DNA of 64,000 bases from Draconibacterium halophilum (GTDB lineage Bacteria; Bacteroidota; Bacteroidia; Bacteroidales; Prolixibacteraceae), in the NCBI RefSeq assembly GCF_010448835.1, contig NZ_CP048409.1:3571001-3635000 (forward strand), in the 5' to 3' direction. Positions 7,673 to 15,651 of the stretch are shown one piece after another. Every line of letters begins with the position of its first letter. Positions within the stretch are counted from its first letter, which is position 1. The translations under genes were made by a program, and so were the position numbers. Under the pieces are notes generated by a model. It saw only the letters and a list, made by a program, of their open reading frames with translations, was not told the DNA's origin and searched no databases.

Positions 7673-8776
7673 ATGATCTGCGAACTGGTAACAAAGGATA
7701 TTGAAGAACTTCAAACAACAAACATATTACCGCAAACCACTTTTTGGGGGCGAATAAAAAGGAATCAGGGTTTTATTCCAAAAGGTTTTGAGCTCAACAT
7801 TTCAAGAGACTTATTGGTTACTACGGCAAACTCGTTGGAAAAAAAAGGTGAAGATCTGTTGGTGCTGATTAAGTATGTAAATGCCAACAGTTGTTTTGCG
7901 TATGTTCCTTATGGCCCGAAATTGGAACCTACTTTTGAAAATCAGGGTTTGCTTTTAGAACAGTTATCCGAATCGATAAAACCACATCTTCCATCGAACT
8001 GTATTTTTATTCGTTACGATTTAACCTGGGAAAATCAGTGGGCGGTTGAGGAAGATTATTTCGATGAGCAGGGAAACTGGGTAGGTCCACCACCCGACCA
8101 AACCCAGGAATACCGGATAAATTTTAACACCATCAACTGGAATGTAAAAAAGAGTATTGAAGACAATCTGCCCAAAAATACCTTTTTTCTCGATCTTTCT
8201 TTAAAAGAGGAGGATCTGCTTTACAATATGCGCTATAACACGCGTTATAACGTGCGAAAAGCAAACAGAGAAGGAATACGGGTGCGTGAGTATGGATTAG
8301 ATCATATTGGCGATTGGTATAAATTATATCGTGACACGGCAACGCGCCACAAAATGGCAGTGCAAAGTCAGGAGTACTTTTCTTCCATTCTAAGGAATCA
8401 GGACAATAGCAAAAAGGGTGTAAGCGTAAAAATGTTAATGGCCGACATTGACGGACGTTTTCTCTCGTCGATGTTTCTGGTTTTATCGCGCAAACGCGGT
8501 ACCTATTTATATGGTGCATCAACATCGTGCAAAGATAATTTAATGGCCAGCTACGCGCTGCAATGGGAATCGATTCGCGTTGCGAAAGAATGGGGTTGCA
8601 CGGAATACGATATGTTTGGTTCGGCACCCAATTTAAATAAAAGTCATCCGCTGCACGGTGTGCATATTTACAAAAAAGGATTTGGCGGCGATTTGTATCA
8701 CCGAATGGGATGCTGGGATTACCCATACGATCAGCAACAGTATGATATTTACCGTTTGCAGGAAGCACAGAAATAG
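7673..8776 (+). CDS. FemAB-like aminoacyltransferase (GNAT fold)
   Basis: A 367-residue protein related to FemA/FemX/FmhB (lipid II:glycine glycyltransferases), which add amino acids from aminoacyl-tRNA to peptidoglycan precursors. The recognisable pattern is TTFWGRIKRNQG near the start, MRYNTRYNVRKANREGIRVRE in the middle, and the C-terminal GNAT half with YLYGASTSCKDNLMASYALQWESIRVAKEWGCTEYDMFG cut into typical short motifs ending in KKGFGGD. No signal peptide: it acts in the cytoplasm. Bacteroidota usually have directly cross-linked peptidoglycan, so the true substrate may differ from that of the staphylococcal enzymes. The gene is single and faces fabF tail-to-tail. Confidence 0.8.
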   Translation: MICELVTKDIEELQTTNILPQTTFWGRIKRNQGFIPKGFELNISRDLLVTTANSLEKKGEDLLVLIKYVNANSCFAYVPYGPKLEPTFENQGLLLEQLSESIKPHLPSNCIFIRYDLTWENQWAVEEDYFDEQGNWVGPPPDQTQEYRINFNTINWNVKKSIEDNLPKNTFFLDLSLKEEDLLYNMRYNTRYNVRKANREGIRVREYGLDHIGDWYKLYRDTATRHKMAVQSQEYFSSILRNQDNSKKGVSVKMLMADIDGRFLSSMFLVLSRKRGTYLYGASTSCKDNLMASYALQWESIRVAKEWGCTEYDMFGSAPNLNKSHPLHGVHIYKKGFGGDLYHRMGCWDYPYDQQQYDIYRLQEAQK

Positions 8777-8801
8777 TTGAAAAGGGAAGCGTTTGGATTG
8801 T

Positions 8802-10052
8802 CTATTCTTCCCACTTTTTAAACACCAAAGTTGCATTGTGTCCGCCAAAACCAAAACTGTTGGTAATAGCAACATCAACGTTTGACTGAACACTTTGCCC
8901 GGTAACAATATTTATGGTTTTCGGAATTACCGGATCAATATCGGCAGTGTTAATGGTAGGTGTAATAATACCGGTTTCGATAGCTTTTATGCACAGAATA
9001 GATTCAACCGCTCCTGCTGCTCCCAGCAAATGTCCGGTCATTGATTTTGATGAAGTGATTTTCAGGTTCTCCGGGTTTTCTCCAAATAGCCTTCGTATGG
9101 CATTAATTTCACTGATATCGCCAATTGGCGTTGATGTGGCATGTGCATTCAGGTAATCCACTTCGTCGGGTTTTATCCCTGCTTCGTTTAAAGCAAACTC
9201 CATGGCCTTTGATGCGCCCTCGCCTTCGGGATGCGATGCTGCTACATGGTAGGCATCCGATGTCATAGCTGCGCCCACAATTTCAGCGTATATTTTTGCG
9301 CCGCGCTTTTTAGCGTGGTCGTAATCTTCCAGTATCAATGTTCCGGCACCCTCTCCTAGCACAAAACCATCGCGGTTTACGTCAAATGGTCGCGATGCCT
9401 GTTCGGGATGCTCGTTATTCACTGAAAGGGCGCGCATAGAATTAAAACCACCTATTCCCATTTCAATGATTCCGGCCTCAGAACCTCCGGTTACAAAAAC
9501 CTTTGCCTTACCCAATTTTATATAGGTGTAGGCATCCATAATGGCGGTGTTTGATGTGGCACAAGCCGACGATGTGGTAAAACTCATTCCTTTCAGACCA
9601 TACTTTAGCGAGATCATTCCTGCTCCCATATTTATGAGCATTTTTGGTCCCAGCATCGGACTAAAACGAGGTATTCCTGTTTTGGCATAAACTTTCACCT
9701 CTTTCTCGAAATAATCCATACCTCCCTGGCCCGTTCCCCAAATCACACCAATATCGTACGGATCCATGCTTGCCAAATCAAGGCCACTATCTTTTAAGGC
9801 TTCGCCGGTGGTAACCATTCCGTACTGCGAAAACAGGTCGGAAAATTTAATATCCGACCGATCTAAATGTTCCTTTACATGAAAGTCTTTTAACTCGCAG
9901 GCAAATTTTGTTTTAAAATTGGATGTATCGAATTTGGTAATGGGTACAGCACCGCTTTTACCGCTTACTGCATTTTTCCAAAATTCGTTTATGTTATTGC
10001 CGATAGGCGTTAAAGCTCCAAGGCCGGTTATTACAACTCGTCGTTTTTCCAT
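8802..10052 (-). CDS. fabF: 3-oxoacyl-ACP synthase II (FabF)
   Basis: The condensing enzyme of type II fatty acid elongation: it joins malonyl-ACP to a growing acyl-ACP. The 416-residue protein is full length and has the complete thiolase-fold active site: Cys164 in SSACATSN, His304 in NAHATSTP and His341 in MTGHLLGAAGAVE. The start RRVVITGLGALTPIG is typical. No acpP or other fab gene is adjacent, so this is either the main copy away from the cluster or a second paralogue. It is transcribed alone and has a well-placed promoter and a hairpin at the start of its leader (10116-10179). Confidence 0.97.
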   Translation of the reverse strand: MEKRRVVITGLGALTPIGNNINEFWKNAVSGKSGAVPITKFDTSNFKTKFACELKDFHVKEHLDRSDIKFSDLFSQYGMVTTGEALKDSGLDLASMDPYDIGVIWGTGQGGMDYFEKEVKVYAKTGIPRFSPMLGPKMLINMGAGMISLKYGLKGMSFTTSSACATSNTAIMDAYTYIKLGKAKVFVTGGSEAGIIEMGIGGFNSMRALSVNNEHPEQASRPFDVNRDGFVLGEGAGTLILEDYDHAKKRGAKIYAEIVGAAMTSDAYHVAASHPEGEGASKAMEFALNEAGIKPDEVDYLNAHATSTPIGDISEINAIRRLFGENPENLKITSSKSMTGHLLGAAGAVESILCIKAIETGIITPTINTADIDPVIPKTINIVTGQSVQSNVDVAITNSFGFGGHNATLVFKKWEE

Positions 10053-10115
10053 AATAAAAAAGCATTTCCTTTTTGCCAGGTGTGCTCAAATTGTTGCGAT
10101 CTAGTTTAAGTTTTT

Positions 10116-10143
10116 ATCACAACCCATTTGCTGTTGTTGTGAT
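10116..10143 (-). promoter_or_regulatory. Hairpin or operator at the start of the fabF leader
   Basis: ATCACAAC at 10116-10123 and GTTGTGAT at 10136-10143 are perfect 8-base inverted repeats separated by 12 bases, lying just downstream of the fabF -7 box, where transcription should begin. It could be a repressor site for a fatty-acid regulator or an RNA stem that protects the transcript. Confidence 0.5.
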
Positions 10144-10150
10144 TTACAAA

Positions 10151-10179
10151 CAAATATAAACACTTATACCGATTAGCAA
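10151..10179 (-). promoter_or_regulatory. fabF promoter
   Basis: On the minus strand TTG (10179-10177), an 18-base spacer, and TATATTTG (10158-10151) match the Bacteroidetes -33/-7 pattern. The leader to the fabF start at 10052 would be about 90 bases. Confidence 0.6.
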
Positions 10180-10319
10180 TTTAATTGAGGCTCAAATTCC
10201 TTTTTCGCATTACGACTTTTCAATTGGTTCTCGACATGAACCATTCGATTTTCAGCGTATTGTTTAAAGCTCACTTTGTTGGTTAAATATGAAAAAACAG
10301 CCTGGTACAAACTTCTGAT

Positions 10320-11150
10320 TTAATCCAGTGTAATCCGGTTCAAATGCAATCCTTCGCTTTGAATGGATCGGGCATATTTAACTGCAGGTTTTCCGAAAAG
10401 CAATATATATCCCAACTCATGATCTTCCGGAATTCCAATTTGTTTTCCTAACTCAGGAGCAATAACTTTCAGCACCATTTTTATAAAACCATTCCATAAG
10501 GTTCCTATCTCACAAGCATTGGCAAGCAACTCGAAATAACTCAATGCAATGTGGCAATCGGCATCGGGTGATGCTGTAGTTTTTGGTGCCGAAGTAATTA
10601 AAACATGTGGTGCATCACGAAAAAGAACATCGATTTGTTTACTTTCCCATAAACGTTGCAAATCGTTTAAAAAGGCCATACGTTCGGGTAATTTACCTGC
10701 CGCATTTGCGTTTTTAATCGATTCATAAACTGCATTTCGCAGTTGACTTAACTCGTTCTTCGACTCGGTTACAGAGAACAAAACTCCATTTTTGTTGTGC
10801 CCCGTTGGAGCATAAGCAGCTGTTGCCAGCAATTCGTGAATGAATTCCTTTTCCAGTTCTTCGGGTTTAAACTTACGTATTGAGCGACGCGTTTTTATTA
10901 ATCGTGCCAGTGCTTCCGGTTCAACAATATTCTTCTTAACAGGAATGCTGTCTTCCGGCCTTTTACCCCATATGGAAAGCGCAGCCGTTGGACAAATAGC
11001 CAGACAATGCTGGCATTTTATACATTGCGCTTCTTTACCTTCTTTTATTTCAGGATATTCGGTTTTTGGATTGATAACCAATGTTGGACAATCGGCCGCA
11101 CACAAACCACATTGCGTGCAATTTTCCTTATCTATTATAAAATCTATCAT
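10320..11150 (-). CDS. Ferredoxin-nitroreductase fusion protein
   Basis: A 276-residue flavoprotein with an N-terminal two-cluster ferredoxin module. Cysteines C11, C14, C17 and C21, and C43, C46, C49 and C53, form two CxxCxxCxxxC motifs for [4Fe-4S] clusters. From about residue 85 the FMN-binding nitroreductase domain follows (RRSIRKFKPEELEKE). Such fusions reduce small organic substrates with electrons from ferredoxin; the physiological substrate is unknown. The gene is monocistronic. The next gene block to its left in transcription is fabF, about 270 bases away, so they are not obviously one operon. Base use is like the neighbours. Confidence 0.9.
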   Translation of the reverse strand: MIDFIIDKENCTQCGLCAADCPTLVINPKTEYPEIKEGKEAQCIKCQHCLAICPTAALSIWGKRPEDSIPVKKNIVEPEALARLIKTRRSIRKFKPEELEKEFIHELLATAAYAPTGHNKNGVLFSVTESKNELSQLRNAVYESIKNANAAGKLPERMAFLNDLQRLWESKQIDVLFRDAPHVLITSAPKTTASPDADCHIALSYFELLANACEIGTLWNGFIKMVLKVIAPELGKQIGIPEDHELGYILLFGKPAVKYARSIQSEGLHLNRITLD

Positions 11151-11550
11151 TTTCGGTTTTTGTTTTTCTAAGTTGCAAAGATAGCAGTAGAGTTGAGACC
11201 AGACTCTTTAAGTTTTCGCTGCAGAACTAAAACAAAAAAGAGGTAACATTTAGCTGCCTTGCTATTCATTAGCTGCCTTAATATGAGGGTTTGGTTGACA
11301 CGCCGTCCACTAATAATTATTTGATATAAAAAGATTCTTTCGCTTCATTTTATTTCGCTCAGAATGACAACTAGATAGGGAGTTAAGTAGAGGGGATATT
11401 TTGGCGGTAAAACCGCCAAAATATCCCCTCTACAAACTAACACGTTAAAACCTTTGTCATTCCGAACAAAGCGAGGAATCTCTTTCTCGTTTAGTGAACA
11501 CTGCTAATTAAATAATCATTTTAACTTATTCTTTTCATGCGGGTCATGGC
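11151..11550. repeat. Intergenic region with nested dispersed inverted repeats
   Basis: No gene. The core is a perfect hairpin with 22-base arms (11387-11408 and 11412-11433) and an AAA loop, containing GGGGATATTTTGGCGG and its complement. Outside it lie two opposed copies of a widespread type of repeat: 'agattctttcgcttc...gctcagaatgaca' at about 11330-11370 and its reverse complement 'gtcattccgaacaaagcgag' at about 11457-11490. The symmetrical layout looks like a miniature element or a strong bidirectional stop between the nitroreductase gene and acr3. Confidence 0.75.
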
Positions 11551-12582
11551 TTAATACTTCCACTTATTAGCCAGCTTCACCAGCGATAACATTATCGGCA
11601 CTTCAACCAAAACACCCACTACTGTTACCATTGCCGCCGGAGATTCTAGCCCGAATAAAGCAATTGCAACCGCCACCGCCAGCTCGAAAAAGTTACTGGC
11701 ACCAATCATTGCTGCCGGTGAACAAATGGCGTGTGGCAATTTTAATTTCCGCCCGCCAAACCAGGCAATAAAAAAGATAAAATAGGTTTGAATAACCAGC
11801 GGAATAGCAACCAGAACAATAATCAATGGATTTTGAATGATGATATTTCCTTGAAAGGCAAACAACAAAACCAGTGTTAACAATAAGGCAATTATTGAAA
11901 CCGGTTTAAATTTCGTTAGAAATTCGTTCTTAAACCATGCCTCTCCTTTTCGTTTAACAAGCATTTTGTGTGTTATGTATCCTGCCAGAAGCGGAACAAC
12001 CACAAACACCACAATGCTTGCAACAAGTGTGTCGTAAGGAATGGTAATATTTGTTATGCCCAACAACAATCCAACTATTGGAATAAAAGCTACCAAAATT
12101 ATCAGGTCGTTAACCGAAACCTGTACCAGCGTGTAGTTTGGGTCGCCATTGGTTAAATAACTCCACACAAACACCATTGCTGTACAAGGCGCTGCGCCCA
12201 ACAGAATAGCTCCTGCAATGTATTCGCCTGCCTGCTCGGGTGAAATAAAAGCAGAATATATTTTCGCGAAGAAAATCCAGGCAAAAAACGCCATTGTAAA
12301 CGGCTTTATTAGCCAGTTTACAATTAAGGTCAGGATTAATCCTTTTGGGCGTTTACCAACATTCTTTATACTTGAAAAATCAACCTGAAGCATCATTGGG
12401 TAAATCATCGCCCAAATTAATAGGGCAACCGGAATATTCACTTTGAAAATTTCTAAATTACTTAGTATCTGAATGCTGTCTCCTGCAAAATGGCCAATGC
12501 CAATGCCCACTACAATACAAATTGCCACCCAAAGGCTGAGGTATTTTTCGAAAAATCCGATCTGCTTTTTGCCGTTACTCAT
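11551..12582 (-). CDS. arsB: Arsenite efflux permease, ACR3 family
   Basis: A 343-residue membrane protein with about ten transmembrane segments of the ACR3 (bile acid:sodium symporter superfamily) type, which exports arsenite from the cytoplasm. Typical signatures are GHFAGDSIQ near the start, the segment LLGAAPCTAMVFVWSYLTNGDPNYTL (broken here as APCTAMVF and NGDPNYTL) with the conserved cysteine, and SPAAMIGASNFFELAVA near the end. It lies last in the operon arsR-arsC-acr3 with 34 bases after arsC. ArsC makes arsenite from arsenate and ACR3 removes it. Often called arsB or acr3. Confidence 0.95.
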   Translation of the reverse strand: MSNGKKQIGFFEKYLSLWVAICIVVGIGIGHFAGDSIQILSNLEIFKVNIPVALLIWAMIYPMMLQVDFSSIKNVGKRPKGLILTLIVNWLIKPFTMAFFAWIFFAKIYSAFISPEQAGEYIAGAILLGAAPCTAMVFVWSYLTNGDPNYTLVQVSVNDLIILVAFIPIVGLLLGITNITIPYDTLVASIVVFVVVPLLAGYITHKMLVKRKGEAWFKNEFLTKFKPVSIIALLLTLVLLFAFQGNIIIQNPLIIVLVAIPLVIQTYFIFFIAWFGGRKLKLPHAICSPAAMIGASNFFELAVAVAIALFGLESPAAMVTVVGVLVEVPIMLSLVKLANKWKY

Positions 12583-12616
12583 ATTTTGTGGCGTTAATAG
12601 TTATTCAAGAGTCAAC

Positions 12617-13042
12617 CTATAACTGTGGTTTAATCTCTTCCTCGTAAAGTTTGTAAAACCGTTCTTTTATTTCATCGCGCACCCGGATAAACTCGCTCCA
12701 GATAAACTCATCGGTGCCGGTGGCATGTGATGGATCGTCGAAACCAATGTGCAAACGGTGTTTTACATTACCGAAAAAAGCCGGGCAGTTTTCGTTGGCA
12801 CCACCACAAACGGTAATTACATAATCCCATTCATCGTTTAAAAATTTCTGAACCGGATCGGAAATATGCTCACTGATATCAATACCAATTTCAGCCATCG
12901 CTTTAACGGCTTTTTGGTTGAGTTTGCCAGAAGCTTCTGTTCCTCCCGAATTAACTTGAATGCGTTTATCAAACGACTGTAAAAAGCCGTGTGCCATTTG
13001 GCTTCGACAACTGTTGCCAGTGCATAAAATGAGTACTTTCAT
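12617..13042 (-). CDS. arsC: Arsenate reductase, thioredoxin-coupled (ArsC)
   Basis: A low-molecular-weight phosphatase-fold arsenate reductase. The P-loop CTGNSCRS (Cx5R) contains the nucleophilic cysteine, and the redox pair is present in VCGGANENCPAFF; together these make the three-cysteine relay of thioredoxin-linked ArsC. I place the start at ATG 13042 (MKVLILCTG), two bases after the arsR stop, because family members begin this way; an ATG 12 bases earlier would overlap arsR. It reduces arsenate to arsenite for export by ACR3. Confidence 0.95.
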   Translation of the reverse strand: MKVLILCTGNSCRSQMAHGFLQSFDKRIQVNSGGTEASGKLNQKAVKAMAEIGIDISEHISDPVQKFLNDEWDYVITVCGGANENCPAFFGNVKHRLHIGFDDPSHATGTDEFIWSEFIRVRDEIKERFYKLYEEEIKPQL

Positions 13043-13044
13043 GT

Positions 13045-13377
13045 TTATTTGCATTTATAATTTTGAGTATCTAAATTGTTGAGAAATAGAAGAAGCGCAT
13101 TTTTTAACTCCTCTACTTTTTCAGGGTTCAGGCAATAATTTGTTTTAACTCCTTCGGTATGCCCCTGAATCAATCCAATGGCTTTTAAATCGCTGATGTG
13201 CTGATTAACCGTTGTCCGTCCCAAGGGTAATTCTTCAGAAATATCGCCTGTAATGCACGATTCCGACTGTGCCAAGAATTGTAAAATTTGCAAACGTGCC
13301 GGGTGCGACAAAGCTTTAAACAACCTTGCTTGCTCTGTTAGCTTTTTATCGAATAAATCAATTTTTGATTGTACCAT
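13045..13377 (-). CDS. arsR: ArsR-family transcriptional repressor (first copy)
   Basis: A 110-residue winged-helix regulator at the head of the acr3 operon. The winged-helix core is plain: LFKALSHPARLQILQFLAQSE, ELPLGRTTVNQHISDLKAIG and GVKTNYCLN. It probably represses its own operon and lets go on arsenite. A strong inverted repeat overlaps its -7 promoter box (13394-13426). Cysteines are at SESCITGD, TNYCLN and at the C-terminus (YKCK), and one or more may bind As(III). It differs clearly from the second ArsR at 17140, which has adjacent cysteines. Confidence 0.93.
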   Translation of the reverse strand: MVQSKIDLFDKKLTEQARLFKALSHPARLQILQFLAQSESCITGDISEELPLGRTTVNQHISDLKAIGLIQGHTEGVKTNYCLNPEKVEELKNALLLFLNNLDTQNYKCK

Positions 13378-13393
13378 TGTTATTTATTTGACG

Positions 13394-13426
13394 CAAATAT
13401 ACGTCGAATATTTTCAGACGACGTAT
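13394..13426 (-). promoter_or_regulatory. arsR-arsC-acr3 promoter with operator
   Basis: The -7 box on the minus strand is TATATTTG (13401-13394), 17 bases before the arsR start. A perfect 8-base inverted repeat, ATACGTCG (13399-13406) and CGACGTAT (13419-13426), overlaps its upstream edge, the right place for the repressor to block RNA polymerase. No clear -33 element was found. Confidence 0.65.
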
Positions 13427-13481
13427 ACATACATCTAAAGAAATCGTTAACTAATTTTATTGTAAAGATTAAGAGATAGCA

Positions 13482-14255
13482 CTAAGCCTTAATTTTCTCG
13501 TACAAGCCCAACAGTTTTGTTTGGTAAATTTCTTTAATCTGTTCTTCTGCCTCGCCAATAGGTTTTACCGGAATCAAATCTTTTACCTCATCGGCCGACA
13601 GTCCTGATTTAAAGAAAATGGAGAGCGATTTTTTCAAACTTGTTTCCACTGCCTTTTTTGCTTCTTTCTCGTCTAAACCTGTAACCGCTGCAACTTTTAG
13701 CATTTCTTCCCACTGAAACCAGAAATAGGTAGGCAACATGGCAGAAACAATAGCATATCCTTCGAGTTTATTTTCTTCCACTTCGAAGTTTTTACCCAGG
13801 GCTTTAACCTGTTTCATAAAACGTTTTTTGGCTTTTTTGTCCGTTATCGGATGAAAAGCCACCGGGTTATAACCTTTGTTGATGTATGAAGTAGCGTTAG
13901 GGATCATTCGAATAATCTTTGTGGTTCCTAATGCACCGGCAATTTTTTCAATCGTTACTTTTGGTGCCAGCGAAAGCACTGTAGTATCTTCCGTAACTAC
14001 ATCTTTTATGGCAGCCAGCGTTTCTGTAATAACCGGTGGATGAACCGCCAAAACTACCAATTCTTGTTTCGCGACATCTTGTGCAGATTCTGCAACCTCA
14101 ATCTTCGGAAATAAATTTTTAAGAGCACTCAGCGTATCGCTGTTCGGATCAAATACTTTTACGTTTTCAAAAACAACTTTTTTGTTTTGAAACGCCTGCA
14201 GAAAAATCTTTGTGATCCTTCCACCACCAATAAATCCGATGGTTTTTGTTTTCAT
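13482..14255 (-). CDS. Pyrroline-5-carboxylate reductase-like dehydrogenase
   Basis: A 257-residue NAD(P)-binding protein. The N-terminal Rossmann motif reads IGFIGGGRITKIF, and the middle IRMIPNATSYINKGYNPVAF resembles the ProC signature region. Family members reduce pyrroline-5-carboxylate to proline, but divergent copies also act on other imines or quinoid substrates. It follows the permease gene by 30 bases on the same strand and is the last gene of the organoarsenical operon. A proline enzyme is unexpected there, so it may have another reducing role; that is inference from position. Confidence 0.75.
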   Translation of the reverse strand: MKTKTIGFIGGGRITKIFLQAFQNKKVVFENVKVFDPNSDTLSALKNLFPKIEVAESAQDVAKQELVVLAVHPPVITETLAAIKDVVTEDTTVLSLAPKVTIEKIAGALGTTKIIRMIPNATSYINKGYNPVAFHPITDKKAKKRFMKQVKALGKNFEVEENKLEGYAIVSAMLPTYFWFQWEEMLKVAAVTGLDEKEAKKAVETSLKKSLSIFFKSGLSADEVKDLIPVKPIGEAEEQIKEIYQTKLLGLYEKIKA

Positions 14256-14285
14256 TTTTTGAGTTTTATCGTTAGTGAAAAATAG

Positions 14286-15329
14286 CTACATTACATAATT
14301 AAAAATGAAACCAACAATTACAATTCCCGCGGCCACAATGCCTACAAAAGCAGTAATTAGCTGCCATTTCAATACTTTTTTCAAGATGATTATTTCGGGG
14401 AGTGATAAGGCGATTACCGACATCATAAAAGCCAGCGCAGTCCCCAGCGACACACCTTTTTCGATGAGTACACTTACAATTGGAATAATTCCGGCAGCAT
14501 TAGAATACATGGGAATTCCCATTAAAATTGCCAATGGAACACCATACCAGTTTTCTTTTCCGAGCAACGAGCCTAAAAAATCTTCGGGAACATAACCGTG
14601 CGCTCCTGCCCCAACTGCAATACCGATAATAATGTATATCCAGATTTTGCCAACGATTTCGCGAACCGAATCGAAACCTTTTTGAATACGGTCGTTAAAC
14701 GAAAGTTTTTCTTCCTCCATATCAGCCGCGTTTGCTTTAACATTAAAAACCCACCCGGCAACATATTTTTCCATTTTTAGTTTCCCGATAAGCCATCCCG
14801 AAAGAATGGCAATGGTTAAACCGGTGCCTACGTAAATAAGTGCAACTTTCCAGCCAAATAAACCAACCAGTAAAACAAGCGCTACCTCGTTTACCATTGG
14901 CGCTGCTATTAAAAACGAGAAAGTGACTCCAATAGGAATTCCCGCTTCAACAAAGCCCAGAAACAATGGGATGGCTGAACACGAGCAAAAAGGGGTTACA
15001 ATACCTAATAACGCTGCCATAATGTTCCCGGAGAACAAGGATTTTCCCCGCAGCAATTTCCTGGTTTTTTCGGTGGAAAAATAGCTTCGAATAATGCCTA
15101 CGCCAAAAATTATAAGCACCAGTAATAGCATTACTTTAGGCACTTCGAAAATAAAAAAGCGCAGTGTTTCGGTTAAATGTTTTCCTGCGGTCATTCCCAC
15201 CACATCATTGATAATTAAATCGGCAATGTTTTGCAGATTTATGTAAAGAAGTATCCAAACGGGCAACATAAAAAGTGGTAGTAACCAGCCGTTTGTTTTT
15301 CTGTTTAATGTAATCACTTTCTCTATCAT
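14286..15329 (-). CDS. arsP: Permease of the UPF0718/ArsP family
   Basis: A 347-residue membrane protein with roughly eight to ten transmembrane segments and the family signature IVTPFCSCSAIPLFLGF in which the cysteine pair is conserved. Related ArsP proteins export trivalent organoarsenicals such as methylarsenite; other members of the family have unknown substrates. The location between arsF/arsG-like genes and a dehydrogenase supports an arsenic role. It starts 101 bases after the [2Fe-2S] gene, and that gap holds an inverted repeat (15339-15356) like the one on the arsR2 promoter, so it may have its own regulated promoter. The symbol is tentative. Confidence 0.82.
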   Translation of the reverse strand: MIEKVITLNRKTNGWLLPLFMLPVWILLYINLQNIADLIINDVVGMTAGKHLTETLRFFIFEVPKVMLLLVLIIFGVGIIRSYFSTEKTRKLLRGKSLFSGNIMAALLGIVTPFCSCSAIPLFLGFVEAGIPIGVTFSFLIAAPMVNEVALVLLVGLFGWKVALIYVGTGLTIAILSGWLIGKLKMEKYVAGWVFNVKANAADMEEEKLSFNDRIQKGFDSVREIVGKIWIYIIIGIAVGAGAHGYVPEDFLGSLLGKENWYGVPLAILMGIPMYSNAAGIIPIVSVLIEKGVSLGTALAFMMSVIALSLPEIIILKKVLKWQLITAFVGIVAAGIVIVGFIFNYVM

Positions 15330-15338
15330 TTCTTTTCT

Positions 15339-15356
15339 ATTCGTATTTTTACGAAC
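15339..15356 (-). promoter_or_regulatory. Second copy of the ArsR2-type operator
   Basis: On the minus strand GTTCGTAAAAATACGAAT, containing perfect arms TTCGTA/TACGAA around four bases, 10 bases before the permease start. It matches 13 of 18 positions of the element on the arsR2 promoter at 17459-17476. Confidence 0.6.
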
Positions 15357-15429
15357 TAATTATTCAAAATTTTTTATCTCAACAAAAGCTGTAAAATCCT
15401 AATCAATGATCTACTCACTGCTATAAACA

Positions 15430-15651
15430 TTAACCACAACAACACGTGGGCTTTTCATTATCCTGTTCTCCCAATATCTCGCGAATATCATCGGCACAAC
15501 AGTTTCGTGAAGGATTTGGCGTCTTACATTCTGAACCGGTACATGCTCCGGTTGCATCTTTAATCTCTTGTAAACTTTTTGCGCCTTTATCAGTCGCAGC
15601 AATTAGTTCTGCCTCGCTAACATTTTTACAAAAACAGATTACCTTACTCAT
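15430..15651 (-). CDS. BFD-like [2Fe-2S]-binding small protein
   Basis: A 73-residue protein with the BFD-type [2Fe-2S] pattern: CFC near the start (KVICFCKNVSEAELI) and CTGSEC about 30 residues on, then a CC pair and a C-terminal CCCG tail. I start it at ATG 15651 (MSKVICFC), which overlaps the arsG stop in an ATGA arrangement; a longer frame upstream would run through the end of arsG. BFD-like domains pass electrons or regulate redox enzymes. In this operon it may feed electrons to the ArsF-like redox protein. The extra C-terminal cysteines could bind a metal or arsenite. Confidence 0.85.
   Translation of the reverse strand: MSKVICFCKNVSEAELIAATDKGAKSLQEIKDATGACTGSECKTPNPSRNCCADDIREILGEQDNEKPTCCCG

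Noticed and set aside
8133..8768. 211-codon open frame opposite the FemAB-like gene
   Set aside because: Antisense shadow with histidine/cysteine-rich, disordered composition; the plus-strand gene is clearly real.
10173..10310. 45-codon frame directly in phase behind the nitroreductase stop (TTG start)
   Set aside because: Protein-like ending, but no ATG near the start, and it runs up to the fabF promoter; evidence too weak for a gene.
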